A stretch of 64,000 nt of DNA from the NCBI RefSeq assembly GCF_000160535.1, contig NZ_GG704784.1, forward strand, positions 68,258 through 132,257. Reading direction: 5' to 3'. The position numbers and the translations under genes were made by a program. How positions within the stretch are numbered: position 1 is the stretch's first letter; each line of letters begins with the position of its first letter. Below are positions 33,759-44,787 of the stretch, piece by piece. The DNA comes from Hallella bergensis DSM 17361. GTDB taxonomy: Bacteria > Bacteroidota > Bacteroidia > Bacteroidales > Bacteroidaceae. Under the pieces are notes generated by a model. That model was not told the DNA's origin. It did not search any database and saw only the letters and a list, made by a program, of their open reading frames with translations.

Positions 33759-35042
33759 ATGAAGAAGACACTATTCTTTTTGGCGACCATTGCTTTTGCC
33801 CTTTCGGTAGATGCACAACAGTCGCGACAGGACATCAAGGCGAACACAAATCTCGCGGGTAGCAACTATGTGGCCTATCCCGGACCGCGCAAGGCATTGA
33901 CCGCTGCGCCGGAAGGCTACACACCTTATTATATAAGTCATTATGGTCGGCACGGCTCGCGCTATCTCATTGAAACGGGCGATTACGACAAACCTTACCT
34001 GATGTTGATGCGGGCCGACTCGCTGGGTAAGCTCACGCCGACGGGTCAGGCGGTGCTGGACAAGGTGAAACTGTTGCGTGAGGAGGCACGGGGACGACAC
34101 GGCGAACTGACACGACTGGGCGCGCAGCAGCATCATGACATTGCGCGCCGCATGGTTGAACGCTTCCCTGAGGTGTTTGCCGGAAAGACCAAGATAGAAG
34201 CGCGGTCGACGGTGGTTATCCGTAGCATTCTCTCCATGGAGAATGCACTGCACGAACTCATCTCGCTCAACCCGCAATTAGATGTGCGTCACGATGCGAG
34301 CCGTCACGACATGTACTACATGAACGACTCCAAATCGCCCTTCCATCAGTTGCGCGACACGCCCGAGGCAAAGGAGGAGTTGCGACGGTTCAATGCAAAC
34401 CATACCGACTACAGTCACCTCATGCAGGTGCTTTTCAATGATACCGCTTATTGCAAAACGTTGGATAGCAAGGTATTGGGAAACAAAATGTTGAACCTGG
34501 CGGCCAATGTGCAGAGCTCCGAACTGCGGCATCGTCTCTCGTTATGGGATATTTTCACCGAGGACGAGGTGTATGACTTCTGGCTGCGCATCAATGCTTT
34601 TTGGTATATGTATTACGGACCGAGCAAGCCAACCAATGGGGCGGGGATGTTCATGCAGTCGAATCTGCTGCAGAACATCATTACCACGGCCGACACTTGC
34701 TTACTTTTGCCCCACCCCGGAGCTACGCTTCGCTACGGCCACGAGGTGAACGTGATGCCGCTGGTGTGCCTCATGAATCTCAATGGATACGGCGAAACCA
34801 TCGACCATCTGGAGGATCTCGACGACCGGGGATGGTACAACTACAACATCTACCCCATGGCCTGCAACGTGCAGTTGGTGTTCTACAAACCGCGCGAAGG
34901 TAGCCTGCGCGATGCGGATATCCTGGTAAAAGTGCTGCTCAACGAGGACGAGGCCACCCTGCCCGTGGCTACCGACTGCGCGCCCTATTATCATTGGAAA
35001 GATGTGAGGGCTTATTTGTCGGGGAAAATCCGTGAGGAATGA
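33759..35042 (+). CDS. Secreted histidine acid phosphatase (MINPP/phytase-like)
   Basis: 427 residues from ATG 33759 with a signal peptide ending SVDAQ. The catalytic R-H-G-x-R loop is present (YISHYGRHGSRYL) and a downstream RYGHEV would supply the H-(D/E) acid pair of clade-2 histidine phosphatases. Some Bacteroidota relatives of this size are inositol polyphosphate phosphatases, so phosphate release from phytate or other organophosphates is likely but unproven. The stop overlaps the start of a nuclease gene by 4 bases, pairing two extracellular phosphorus-scavenging activities. Confidence 0.85.
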   Translation: MKKTLFFLATIAFALSVDAQQSRQDIKANTNLAGSNYVAYPGPRKALTAAPEGYTPYYISHYGRHGSRYLIETGDYDKPYLMLMRADSLGKLTPTGQAVLDKVKLLREEARGRHGELTRLGAQQHHDIARRMVERFPEVFAGKTKIEARSTVVIRSILSMENALHELISLNPQLDVRHDASRHDMYYMNDSKSPFHQLRDTPEAKEELRRFNANHTDYSHLMQVLFNDTAYCKTLDSKVLGNKMLNLAANVQSSELRHRLSLWDIFTEDEVYDFWLRINAFWYMYYGPSKPTNGAGMFMQSNLLQNIITTADTCLLLPHPGATLRYGHEVNVMPLVCLMNLNGYGETIDHLEDLDDRGWYNYNIYPMACNVQLVFYKPREGSLRDADILVKVLLNEDEATLPVATDCAPYYHWKDVRAYLSGKIREE

Positions 35043-35887
35043 GAAACCGATACCTCGTTTCGATACTGCTATTGGGCAGTTTGATCGGCTCGCCGCTATT
35101 TGAGCGCTGCTCCGACAGACTGGTTCGCGAGGCCGAGAAGGCCATCGTGCGGGGCATATACAGCATGAATACGCCCGAAATTCGGCCGGAACCTGTCGAT
35201 GTGCAGCTGGCTCTGCCCGCTCCGTTGAGCCATGTTCCGGAGCAAATTTTGCGTCGGAAAGCCTATGTCTTATCCTTCAACACGGAGACTCTGCTGCCCA
35301 ATTGGGTGGCCTGGAGACTGACGGCGGAAGCGGTTGACGGCCATGTGAAACGCGAGTCGGTTTCCTTTCATGAGGACTTCAATGTGGCTCCGCGCTATCG
35401 GGTCATACCCTCCGACTACAGTAGATCGGGTTATGACAGGGGGCATATGTGTCCGGCGGGCGACAACAAATGGAGTTTTCAGGCGATGGAAGAGAGTTTT
35501 CTGATGACCAATATCTGTCCGCAACTGCACAGCCTCAACGCCGGCGACTGGAATAATCTGGAGATTCAGTGTCGCGCCTGGGCTCGGGAGTATGGCGAAA
35601 TTTATATTGTGTGTGGCCCGATTGTGTCGAAAAAATCCAGGAAAAAGATTGGCCGGCAGCGCCGCATCACCGTGCCTACAGGCTTTTTCAAGGTGATTCT
35701 CTGTATGAAAGGCACGCCGAAAGCCATCGGTTTTATTTTCAAGAATGTGGGTGGACGGCGTTCCAAGAGTGAATATATGAACACAGTTGACGATGTGGAA
35801 CGCATCACGGGAATGGATTTCTTTCCCGCTCTGCCCGACAGCATAGAGAATCGGATGGAGGCCGAGGCCTGTTTGGAAGACTGGTAG
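35039..35887 (+). CDS. DNA/RNA non-specific endonuclease (NUC1 family)
   Basis: 282 residues with an N-terminal hydrophobic export segment (YLVSILLLGSLIGSPLF). The active-site motif D-R-G-H is in SGYDRGHMCPAGDN, followed by the metal-coordinating N in MTNICPQLHSLNAGDWNNLE. These beta-beta-alpha metal nucleases degrade extracellular DNA and RNA. Overlap with the phosphatase stop (ATGA) implies coupled translation. A role in nucleic-acid nutrition or escape from DNA traps is plausible. Confidence 0.9.
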   Translation: MRNRYLVSILLLGSLIGSPLFERCSDRLVREAEKAIVRGIYSMNTPEIRPEPVDVQLALPAPLSHVPEQILRRKAYVLSFNTETLLPNWVAWRLTAEAVDGHVKRESVSFHEDFNVAPRYRVIPSDYSRSGYDRGHMCPAGDNKWSFQAMEESFLMTNICPQLHSLNAGDWNNLEIQCRAWAREYGEIYIVCGPIVSKKSRKKIGRQRRITVPTGFFKVILCMKGTPKAIGFIFKNVGGRRSKSEYMNTVDDVERITGMDFFPALPDSIENRMEAEACLEDW

Positions 35888-35908
35888 AGCCGCTTTCCTA
35901 TTTATATA

Positions 35909-35938
35909 TAGCCCTACCTGTTTTTACATGTAGGGCTA
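35909..35938. terminator. Terminator between nuclease and TPR genes
   Basis: Stem TAGCCCTAC (35909-35917) pairs with GTAGGGCTA (35930-35938), between convergent genes. Confidence 0.7.
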
Positions 35939-35939
35939 C

Positions 35940-36623
35940 CTATTTGCATTTTTCGTACCATTCTTTCAGCGCTTGCCGTGGTGTGCCCTGTGCAACAAGG
36001 GCGTCAAGGTCTTGCTTGGCTTTGTCAAGGCGGCCCAAGCGAATGCGAATGTCGGCGCGGGCAAGCAGGTAATCGCCATTGCTCGGGTCGAGTTCGATAG
36101 CCCTGCCATAGTCATATTCGGCAGGTTCGAGCATGCCCAACTCCTCCTCCATGCCCGCACGGGCAGCCCACGCAACAGCCGAGTCGGGACAAGCAACCAC
36201 CAATTGGTTGATGCCATCAAGGGCTTCGGTGTGGTGTTTGTCCTTTTGGTTAAGCAGGGCAAGGCCCAACCGCGCCTCGAAGTTGCCGGGAAGGATTTGC
36301 AGCAACTGCTCATAGTCGATGCGGGCAAAGTTATATCGGTGCAGCTGTTGATTGACAAAGGCGCGGTAAAACAGTGCGGCAACGTTGCGGCGGTCTTGTG
36401 CAAGCACCCTGTCGTATTCGTCGAGGGCATACTGCCACTGCTCCAACTCCACGTTCCAAGCCGCCTTGCGCAGTCTCAGGTCAATGGAGTTGGGGTGGTA
36501 AGCGAGTGCGTCGGCAGCCTTGGCGAGACTGTCGCGCAGGGCGTCGTGGTTGTTTTGGGCTTGGGTTGGCATCCAGACCACGAGAGCCAAAGCCAGACTA
36601 AGCAAGATGTGTTGAACTTTCAT
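35940..36623 (-). CDS. Exported tetratricopeptide-repeat protein
   Basis: 227 residues with a signal peptide ending MPTQAQ. Five or so TPR units follow, visible as W/Y-x2-A/G-L/I patterns: LRLRKAAWNVELEQWQYALDEYDRVL, ALFYRAFVNQQLHRYNFARIDYEQLL, ARLGLALLNQKDKHHTEALDGINQLV and YLLARADIRIRLGRLDKAKQDLDALV. Such proteins act as periplasmic scaffolds. The partner is unknown. The gene is alone, about 50 bases downstream of the uvrA stop on the same strand, so a shared transcript with uvrA is possible. Confidence 0.85.
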   Translation of the reverse strand: MKVQHILLSLALALVVWMPTQAQNNHDALRDSLAKAADALAYHPNSIDLRLRKAAWNVELEQWQYALDEYDRVLAQDRRNVAALFYRAFVNQQLHRYNFARIDYEQLLQILPGNFEARLGLALLNQKDKHHTEALDGINQLVVACPDSAVAWAARAGMEEELGMLEPAEYDYGRAIELDPSNGDYLLARADIRIRLGRLDKAKQDLDALVAQGTPRQALKEWYEKCK

Positions 36624-36674
36624 ACCATGTCATGAAGCTGTGTTTCCGCCTTGATGGAAATCGAAATACTGATT

Positions 36675-39590
<2,916 letters not shown>

Positions 39591-39697
39591 ATTGTGTTGT
39601 GTTTGTTGGTTTTTGGCGGACTGGTCGGATGTGTTGGGACAGGCCTGACGGGTCTGACCGCCCCGACCCAAGCCGATGCTCGCCATGCTGCGAGGGG

Positions 39698-40417
39698 CTA
39701 TGGACGACTGCTGCCCTCCATAAAGCCCCTCAACAGGTTGACGTCGCGCTTGATACTGAACTTCCGGCCGTCGGCTCCTTTGGCCTTGACCAGAACATAA
39801 TACACACCTTGTTTCACGTCCTTGCCTTTGTATTTGCCGTCCCATCCGCCTGCGGGGTCGGTCCACGAATACAGTTTCTGTCCCCAGCGGTTGAAGATTG
39901 TGGCTTCAAACTCCACAATGCTGCGGTAGCCTTCCTTGGCCTTGTAGATATCGTTGATACCATCGCCGTTGGGCGAGAACGCATTGGGCATGTCGAGCTT
40001 GCTCTCGGATATGGTCACCGTGAGCGGCGAGCCCTCCGAACGCCAGTATTCATCCGTGTAGGCCACACTGTCGGCGCCCTGGGTGAAGATGGCCCACAGT
40101 TCCACGCTGTGTGCCCCGGCCTTGGTGAAGGTGTAGGTTGTGTTCTCCTCGTATCGCTTGAGATACACCTGGTCGCGCTTCCCCTCCTCGTAGAAGTGCC
40201 ATTCGTAGTGAGCCGCCCATCCGCCCGTGTTTTCGGCATTGGCCTTGAAGGTCACGGTGAGCGGCGCCGACTCGGATATGGCTGTTTCGCTCAGCTCGTT
40301 GCCCTCGCTGTCGGTGTAGGTGGCCGTGGGCGAGATGATGGGCAACGCGCCTTGTCCCCTCGCCGCTACCGACGAGAGCACCAAGAGTATCGTAAAAAGG
40401 GAAAGCCTGATTTTCAT
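39698..40417 (-). CDS. Secreted protein with gliding-motility-associated C-terminal domain
   Basis: 239 residues from ATG 40417, signal peptide ending AARGQG. A PKD-like beta domain (about 40-140, YEWHFYEEGKRD through GAHSVELWAIFTQG) precedes a C-terminal gliding-motility-associated domain: MPNAFSPNGDGINDIY, FNRWGQKLYSWTDPAGGWDGKYKGK, QGVYYVLVKAKGADGRKF. This C-terminal module is a type IX secretion sorting signal that routes proteins across the outer membrane. Function beyond surface export is unknown. Confidence 0.85.
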   Translation of the reverse strand: MKIRLSLFTILLVLSSVAARGQGALPIISPTATYTDSEGNELSETAISESAPLTVTFKANAENTGGWAAHYEWHFYEEGKRDQVYLKRYEENTTYTFTKAGAHSVELWAIFTQGADSVAYTDEYWRSEGSPLTVTISESKLDMPNAFSPNGDGINDIYKAKEGYRSIVEFEATIFNRWGQKLYSWTDPAGGWDGKYKGKDVKQGVYYVLVKAKGADGRKFSIKRDVNLLRGFMEGSSRP

Positions 40418-40438
40418 CTTTGCAAAAAGTTGATTATG

Positions 40439-40446
40439 CAAAGATA
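40439..40446 (-). promoter_or_regulatory. -7 promoter element of the gliding-domain protein
   Basis: TATCTTTG on the minus strand, 22 bases upstream of the ATG at 40417. Confidence 0.65.
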
Positions 40447-40588
40447 ACGCTTTTTGCACGAAAAAGGTGTGCCCCGGGAGTTAAAAGTTATTATTAGCAC
40501 CCCAACCGAGCTGACGGCAAGTTTCGGCAGCCCAACTGATTACAAATCATACAGAAGTCGTCGGGCGAAATGCTCCCATGAGCGCTTG

Positions 40589-40903
40589 TCAGCTGTGCTG
40601 CTTGTCGCAGTTCTGCTCCTGCTCGTAGTTCACCGAAGCATCTACGTCGCCACGAAGGGCGCTGCGGAGATCATGCCAATCCTGAAACCCGGCAAAGAGT
40701 GCCAGCCTGTTCAGGGTGCTAGCCGACGGTTTGCGCCTGCCCGCCAAGACATCCCACAACCTTCTGAGCGAGGCTTTGCTCAGGTTGATATGGTGTCTGG
40801 ACAGTGCCACAGAAACCTGATCCAAATCAGCAGACAGCTGTTGCGGCTCCTGCTTCATTCTCCTGCCAACCTCGGCCAGGAGAATGCTCAAATCTCTCTT
40901 CAT
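40589..40903 (-). CDS. Small helical, probably DNA-binding protein
   Basis: 104 residues. The central LSKASLRRLWDVLAGRRKPSASTLNRLALFAGFQDWHDLRSAL resembles the helix-turn-helix-like N-terminal domain seen on many Bacteroidota regulators (a loop with R-K-P-S-x-S-T-L followed by G-F-x-D-W). The C-terminus is short and polar. It has its own -7 element at 40938. It lies next to repeat copy 5, but nothing shows it binds there. DNA binding is inference from the domain pattern. Confidence 0.55.
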   Translation of the reverse strand: MKRDLSILLAEVGRRMKQEPQQLSADLDQVSVALSRHHINLSKASLRRLWDVLAGRRKPSASTLNRLALFAGFQDWHDLRSALRGDVDASVNYEQEQNCDKQHS

Positions 40904-40937
40904 TTTTTATAACCAACAAATCCTAATTTTGTCGCTG

Positions 40938-40945
40938 CAAAGTTA
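40938..40945 (-). promoter_or_regulatory. -7 promoter element of the small DNA-binding protein gene
   Basis: TAACTTTG on the minus strand, 34 bases upstream of the start codon. Confidence 0.65.
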
Positions 40946-41135
40946 GTGATTATTTTCATCATGCGCTCTTCTTTTGCCATGAAATATTCATGAAGTTTTG
41001 ATGTCAGATTTTTTTGTCTTAAAACGGGGTCTCCGTTCTGCTCATTCTAGCGCGCAGAAGTCGTCTTTCAGGCGTAAATTTCTGCGCATCATTGCCCAAA
41101 ATTGCGCAGCGAAGGTCTCAAAAATTTCGTCGTCC

Positions 41136-41397
41136 TGCCGTTAAGCCCTGATGGCAGCGCGACTACAGCCCAACGGCACCATGAGTAAGCCTCATCCGTC
41201 TGGCGATTCGAGCCTAACCGCAATGCGATTCGATATGCCATCGCGGGCGATCTCAATGGCACCAGAAACGCCTTTTTGCTAAACCTTTGACTGTCAACGA
41301 ATTAAAAACCACCGTATTTTGGACGTATTTTGGGCGACCGCCTTTTTATTTTCAAATACGCGAAGCATTCGAGGGCTTTTGTCAATAAAAATACCAA
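41136..41397 (+). repeat. Copy 5 of the dispersed 22-bp-array intergenic element
   Basis: Five contiguous 22-bp units at 41136-41157, 41158-41179, 41180-41201, 41202-41223 and 41224-41245; the last is the TGCGATTCGATATGCCATCG type. The tail carries TTTGACTGTCAACGAATTAA, TATTTTCAAATACGCGAAG and GGGCTTTTGTCAATAAAAAT, ending near 41397. The head box seen in copies 1-4 is not recognisable. The element ends about 75 bases upstream of the ECF sigma promoter. The remaining part of the 40946-41597 gap shows nothing else. Confidence 0.8.
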
Positions 41398-41449
41398 CAC
41401 GCAAGGCTTGCGGATGATACGCGCATATGGCATCTTTAGGGTTGGGCTA

Positions 41450-41480
41450 TTGCTTCTTTTCAGTTTTGTCTTTAACTTTG
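41450..41480 (+). promoter_or_regulatory. Promoter of the ECF sigma/anti-sigma operon
   Basis: -7 element TAACTTTG at 41473-41480 with a TTGC at 41450-41453, spacing 19. The in-frame ATG at 41427 precedes it and is rejected. Confidence 0.65.
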
Positions 41481-41597
41481 TCGAACAATGACGAGACCTT
41501 CAAGGTACCCGTGGATATTTACATGATGGAAAATTTGCGGGGGTGGGCATGCAAGGTTTTCAGCATGTTTGCGTTTAATGGACAGAAGTATCATCTG

Positions 41598-42158
41598 ATG
41601 AGACACGTACCAGCAGACAGGGAGGAAAGGATTGTCAGCTTGTTCCGACAGGGTAATGCCTTGGCGATGGAGATGCTGTATGCCGACTATGCCAGTTATC
41701 TCACGGGAGTTTGCGCACGATATATCCGCAACGATGACGACCTAAAGGATGTGTTGCAAGAAGGATTCATCAAGATTTTCACACAGATAGACCGGTTCGA
41801 ATACCGTGGGAAGGGGTCGCTGCGCGCATGGGCAAGCCGGATCATGGTGAACGAAAGCCTGCAAGCTTTGCGCCGTCAGAAGCAGCTTACCTGCCCCCTG
41901 CCGGAGGACATGATGCCCGACTTGCCCGATGAAGAGCCCGACACCGACGGACTGGAAGCGGATACGCTGGTGCGCCTCATCAGGAAACTGCCCGACGGTT
42001 ACCGCGCTGTGCTCAACCTCTATGTCCTTGAGGGGAAGAGCCACAAGGAGATTGCGCAGCTACTCGGCATCAAGCCCGACAGTTCGGCATCGCAACTACA
42101 CCGTGCCAAAAACATGCTGGCACAACTCATCAAGAATCATCAAGGAGGTAAGTTATGA
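41598..42158 (+). CDS. ECF-type RNA polymerase sigma factor
   Basis: 186 residues from ATG 41598; ATGs at 41525 and 41571 are possible but give an N-terminus untypical of the family. Region 2 is at IVSLFRQGNALAMEMLYADYASYLTGVCARYI through DVLQEGFIKIFTQIDRF (core and -10 recognition). Region 4 is LIRKLPDGYRAVLNLYVLEGKSHKEIAQLLGI, a helix-turn-helix for -35 recognition. The stop overlaps the start of the anti-sigma/barrel fusion gene by 4 bases, so the two are surely co-expressed. Confidence 0.9.
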   Translation: MRHVPADREERIVSLFRQGNALAMEMLYADYASYLTGVCARYIRNDDDLKDVLQEGFIKIFTQIDRFEYRGKGSLRAWASRIMVNESLQALRRQKQLTCPLPEDMMPDLPDEEPDTDGLEADTLVRLIRKLPDGYRAVLNLYVLEGKSHKEIAQLLGIKPDSSASQLHRAKNMLAQLIKNHQGGKL

Positions 42159-43471
42159 ACGATAAATGGATGAAAGACCTGAGGCGACTCGGCGATCAAT
42201 ACCGCCAGACGCCACCCGAGGGACTGCTTGGCGACATCAAACGGGTGATGGCAGCCCGCGGTCTTGAGCCCGCCTTGGCGGAAACGCATGCGAAAGCGGT
42301 GCCCCTGTGGCGGCGTGTGGCCGTCGCGGCGGCCATTGCAGTCCTGCTGGGCGTGGGCACAATAGGCTATTTGACCTACGACGGCGACCCGAAGCCAATG
42401 GCTTCAGCCGGCTCCGGAGGGGAGAAGGCCATGGCATCTGCGGCTGGAAAGGCACCGCAGACAACGTCTTCACCGCGCCTCGACACCGCACCCGATGCGC
42501 TCCTGCAGAGTGAATCGCAGGTGAAGCGCGCCCCACGGAGCCTCGGCGGCCGTGTGCTGGCTGTGGCAGCAGACGCGAAAGAAGTGCTGGGTCTGAAGGC
42601 TACCGGTCATGCCGACAACGAGTCGGAGCCGCTTGTGGCTCAAACCGGAAACGACACGCGGGAAGTCTCCGCGGGCGAAAGCAGGCGTAACACCGTGTCT
42701 CCCTCGACCCGTCAGCCTGCCACCACGCGTCGCAGCCACGTCGCCGCGAGCTCCTTCGGCTCCTCCCGACGCTCGCCCTGGGGAATCGGCATGTACTACG
42801 GTGGGCAGCCGTCCATGCAAACATCAGTCCGTGACGGTAGCAACACGATCATGTCGTTGCCGGCTTCCGACTGCAAGTATTCCACCGAACTCTCCCAAGA
42901 CGATGCTCAAAGACTGGCCGTGGCCAACGTTCCACCCATCGTGCACGAGAAACACCACCGCCCCATCAAGGTGGGCGTGTCGCTGGAATACCGTCTGTCT
43001 GACCGCTGGAGCCTGCAATCGGGCATCACCTACAGCCGACTGACCTCCGACTTGACCGAGGAAAGTCCCTCGGCCGTGCGTACAACCAGACAGAAACTCC
43101 ACTACATCGGCATTCCCGTCAGCCTGAGTTACAGCGTTTGGCAAACCCCACACCTGAACGTTTACGTCAAGGGCGGGGGCGGAATCGAGCAACTCGTCAA
43201 GGGCGAATCCATCACACAACGGGTGTCCGAAACGTCATCCGAACCACGCAAAACGACCGATTTGAGCGAGCATCGGCCGGTGTTCAGCACTCATGCTGCC
43301 GCCGGGGTGGAATACCAACCGGCCAAACTGGTCAGCTTCTTTGCCGAACCCGGCGCCGAGTTCTATTTCAAGAACGGCAGTGGAATCAAGTCTTCCTATA
43401 CCGATAAGCCGCTGAACTTCAACCTCAACGTGGGTGTGAGGATGAAGTTGGACACGAGAGTCGGAAGATAA
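42155..43471 (+). CDS. Membrane anti-sigma-like protein fused to an outer-membrane beta-barrel domain
   Basis: 438 residues. N-terminal cytoplasmic helix (about 1-50, MNDKWMKDLRRLGDQYRQTPPEGLL...), one membrane span (about 53-72, VAVAAAIAVLLGVGTIGYLTY), a long low-complexity Ala/Ser/Arg linker (75-205), then a C-terminal barrel-like domain (about 265-438: IKVGVSLEYRLSDRWSLQSGITYSRL, YIGIPVSLSYSVW, LNVYVKGGGGIEQLV, FNLNVGVRMKLD). The first part is positioned as an ECF anti-sigma factor, and the second resembles OMP_b-brl/porin domains. One chain spanning both membranes is topologically odd. Anti-sigma activity is inferred from the overlap with the sigma gene. Confidence 0.7.
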   Translation: MNDKWMKDLRRLGDQYRQTPPEGLLGDIKRVMAARGLEPALAETHAKAVPLWRRVAVAAAIAVLLGVGTIGYLTYDGDPKPMASAGSGGEKAMASAAGKAPQTTSSPRLDTAPDALLQSESQVKRAPRSLGGRVLAVAADAKEVLGLKATGHADNESEPLVAQTGNDTREVSAGESRRNTVSPSTRQPATTRRSHVAASSFGSSRRSPWGIGMYYGGQPSMQTSVRDGSNTIMSLPASDCKYSTELSQDDAQRLAVANVPPIVHEKHHRPIKVGVSLEYRLSDRWSLQSGITYSRLTSDLTEESPSAVRTTRQKLHYIGIPVSLSYSVWQTPHLNVYVKGGGGIEQLVKGESITQRVSETSSEPRKTTDLSEHRPVFSTHAAAGVEYQPAKLVSFFAEPGAEFYFKNGSGIKSSYTDKPLNFNLNVGVRMKLDTRVGR

Positions 43472-43504
43472 TCAACAAGAACACGGCGGACACGCCAAGA
43501 CAAC

Positions 43505-43537
43505 AATTGCCGGATGCATCTCACGCATCCGGCAATT
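43505..43537. terminator. Bidirectional terminator after the sigma operon and lipid kinase
   Basis: Perfect 13-bp stem AATTGCCGGATGC / GCATCCGGCAATT around a 7-base loop, between convergent genes. Confidence 0.85.
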
Positions 43538-43566
43538 TCGGTCTTGGGCAAAGGCTGCGACGGGGG

Positions 43567-44610
43567 TTAGATGCCCGGCAGACGCCTTTCTATCTTTTTC
43601 TGTATAAACCGGGCAAGGGCCATACCCCGCTTCGTCCTTCTGGCGATATCCGAGCGCACCGCGTTGATTCCATTAAAGAGGTCGGCTGCGGCAGTCTGTA
43701 TGGCGTTGGGTTTGCGCTGTTGCTTGTTGCCCTCGGCATTGACAATGATGCGTATGCCTTTTCTTTCGAGGTGCACATCAATGTCCGCCCCCGTCATCAC
43801 AGGCTCACCATCATAGTGTATAACGCCCGGTTCGGACCGGCGAATTTGCAGGTGTCCGGTTTGGAAAGTCTTGATTTTCGAACTCTTGTCGAGTGTCTTG
43901 CTAAACATATCGATGGCTATCTGCGGCGCCTCGAGCACATCAAACGGCTCCATGATCACCACATCCATCAGCCCATCACTCATCGAAGCCTGCGGAGCGA
44001 TGTAAGCATTGTTGCCGTATTGCGAGGCGTTGGCACACGAAATCAGGAACGCCTTATGGTTCGTCTTGTCGTTATCCTCAATGATTTCGTAGGTTTCGGG
44101 TTTATAGCTCACACCTTCTTCAAGCACCTTTTGGATATAGGATATCGGCCCACGCTTTCCCGCCTCGGCAAACTTCTGGCTGACAAAGGCATCGAACCCC
44201 ATGCCGCAGGTGCAGAAAAATGGGTAATCGTTGATCACACCGTAGTCGAGTTCGCGAATCTTGCAACGGTTGATGATGTCCATGCTCTTCTTGAAATTCA
44301 TCGGAATCAAGAGGTGTCGGGCAAGTCCGTTGCCCGAGCCGTAGGGTATGATACCCAATGCGGTGGATGTGTGGACAAGACCACTGCCCACCTCGTTCAC
44401 CGTACCGTCGCCTCCTACAGCCACCACCACATGCACACCGCGGTCGGCAGCCTGCGCGGCCAGTTCCTTGGCATGACCCGCATACTCCGTGAACTTGATG
44501 TCGACATCGAACTTTTCATGGTCTATATATTTCTCTATCTCCCCGGGAAGACGATTCTTAGCCGTCGTCCCCGAAATCGGATTGATAATAAACAGTATCG
44601 ACTTCTTCAT
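43567..44610 (-). CDS. Diacylglycerol/sphingosine kinase-family lipid kinase (YegS/DagK-like)
   Basis: 347 residues from ATG 44610. ILFIINPISGTTAKNRL at the start and the nucleotide-binding VVVAVGGDGTVNEVGSGLV, with ALGIIPYGSGNGLARHL, are the DAGK catalytic-domain motifs. The C-terminal domain contains IHYDGEPVMTGADIDVHL. Such enzymes phosphorylate diacylglycerol or sphingoid bases. The gene is divergent from a serine palmitoyltransferase, so a sphingolipid-related substrate is an attractive but unproven idea. Confidence 0.88.
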   Translation of the reverse strand: MKKSILFIINPISGTTAKNRLPGEIEKYIDHEKFDVDIKFTEYAGHAKELAAQAADRGVHVVVAVGGDGTVNEVGSGLVHTSTALGIIPYGSGNGLARHLLIPMNFKKSMDIINRCKIRELDYGVINDYPFFCTCGMGFDAFVSQKFAEAGKRGPISYIQKVLEEGVSYKPETYEIIEDNDKTNHKAFLISCANASQYGNNAYIAPQASMSDGLMDVVIMEPFDVLEAPQIAIDMFSKTLDKSSKIKTFQTGHLQIRRSEPGVIHYDGEPVMTGADIDVHLERKGIRIIVNAEGNKQQRKPNAIQTAAADLFNGINAVRSDIARRTKRGMALARFIQKKIERRLPGI

Positions 44611-44630
44611 GCCATGAGAATTAAGTGACG

Positions 44631-44638
44631 CAAATTTA
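44631..44638 (-). promoter_or_regulatory. -7 promoter element of the lipid kinase gene
   Basis: TAAATTTG on the minus strand, 20 bases upstream of the ATG at 44610. Confidence 0.65.
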
Positions 44639-44732
44639 GTCATTTTACTGTGATAAATATACGAATAACCCGCTGAATTTTACAAATTAAACGATTTATC
44701 CCTTTTTTAGTCGCGATATTAGTTCTTTTTTG

Positions 44733-44740
44733 TATCTTTG
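44733..44740 (+). promoter_or_regulatory. -7 promoter element of the serine palmitoyltransferase gene
   Basis: TATCTTTG, 47 bases upstream of the ATG at 44788, divergent from the lipid kinase promoter. Confidence 0.65.
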
Positions 44741-44787
44741 CAGCCTATTTATAACATCTGTAGAGATTTCTACACCTATTTATCAAA

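Noticed and set aside
39591..39866. N-terminal extension of the UvrA frame
   Set aside because: It runs antisense-like into the region of the gliding-domain gene, is Arg/Gln-rich and unlike UvrA; the ATG at 39590 is the first sensible start.
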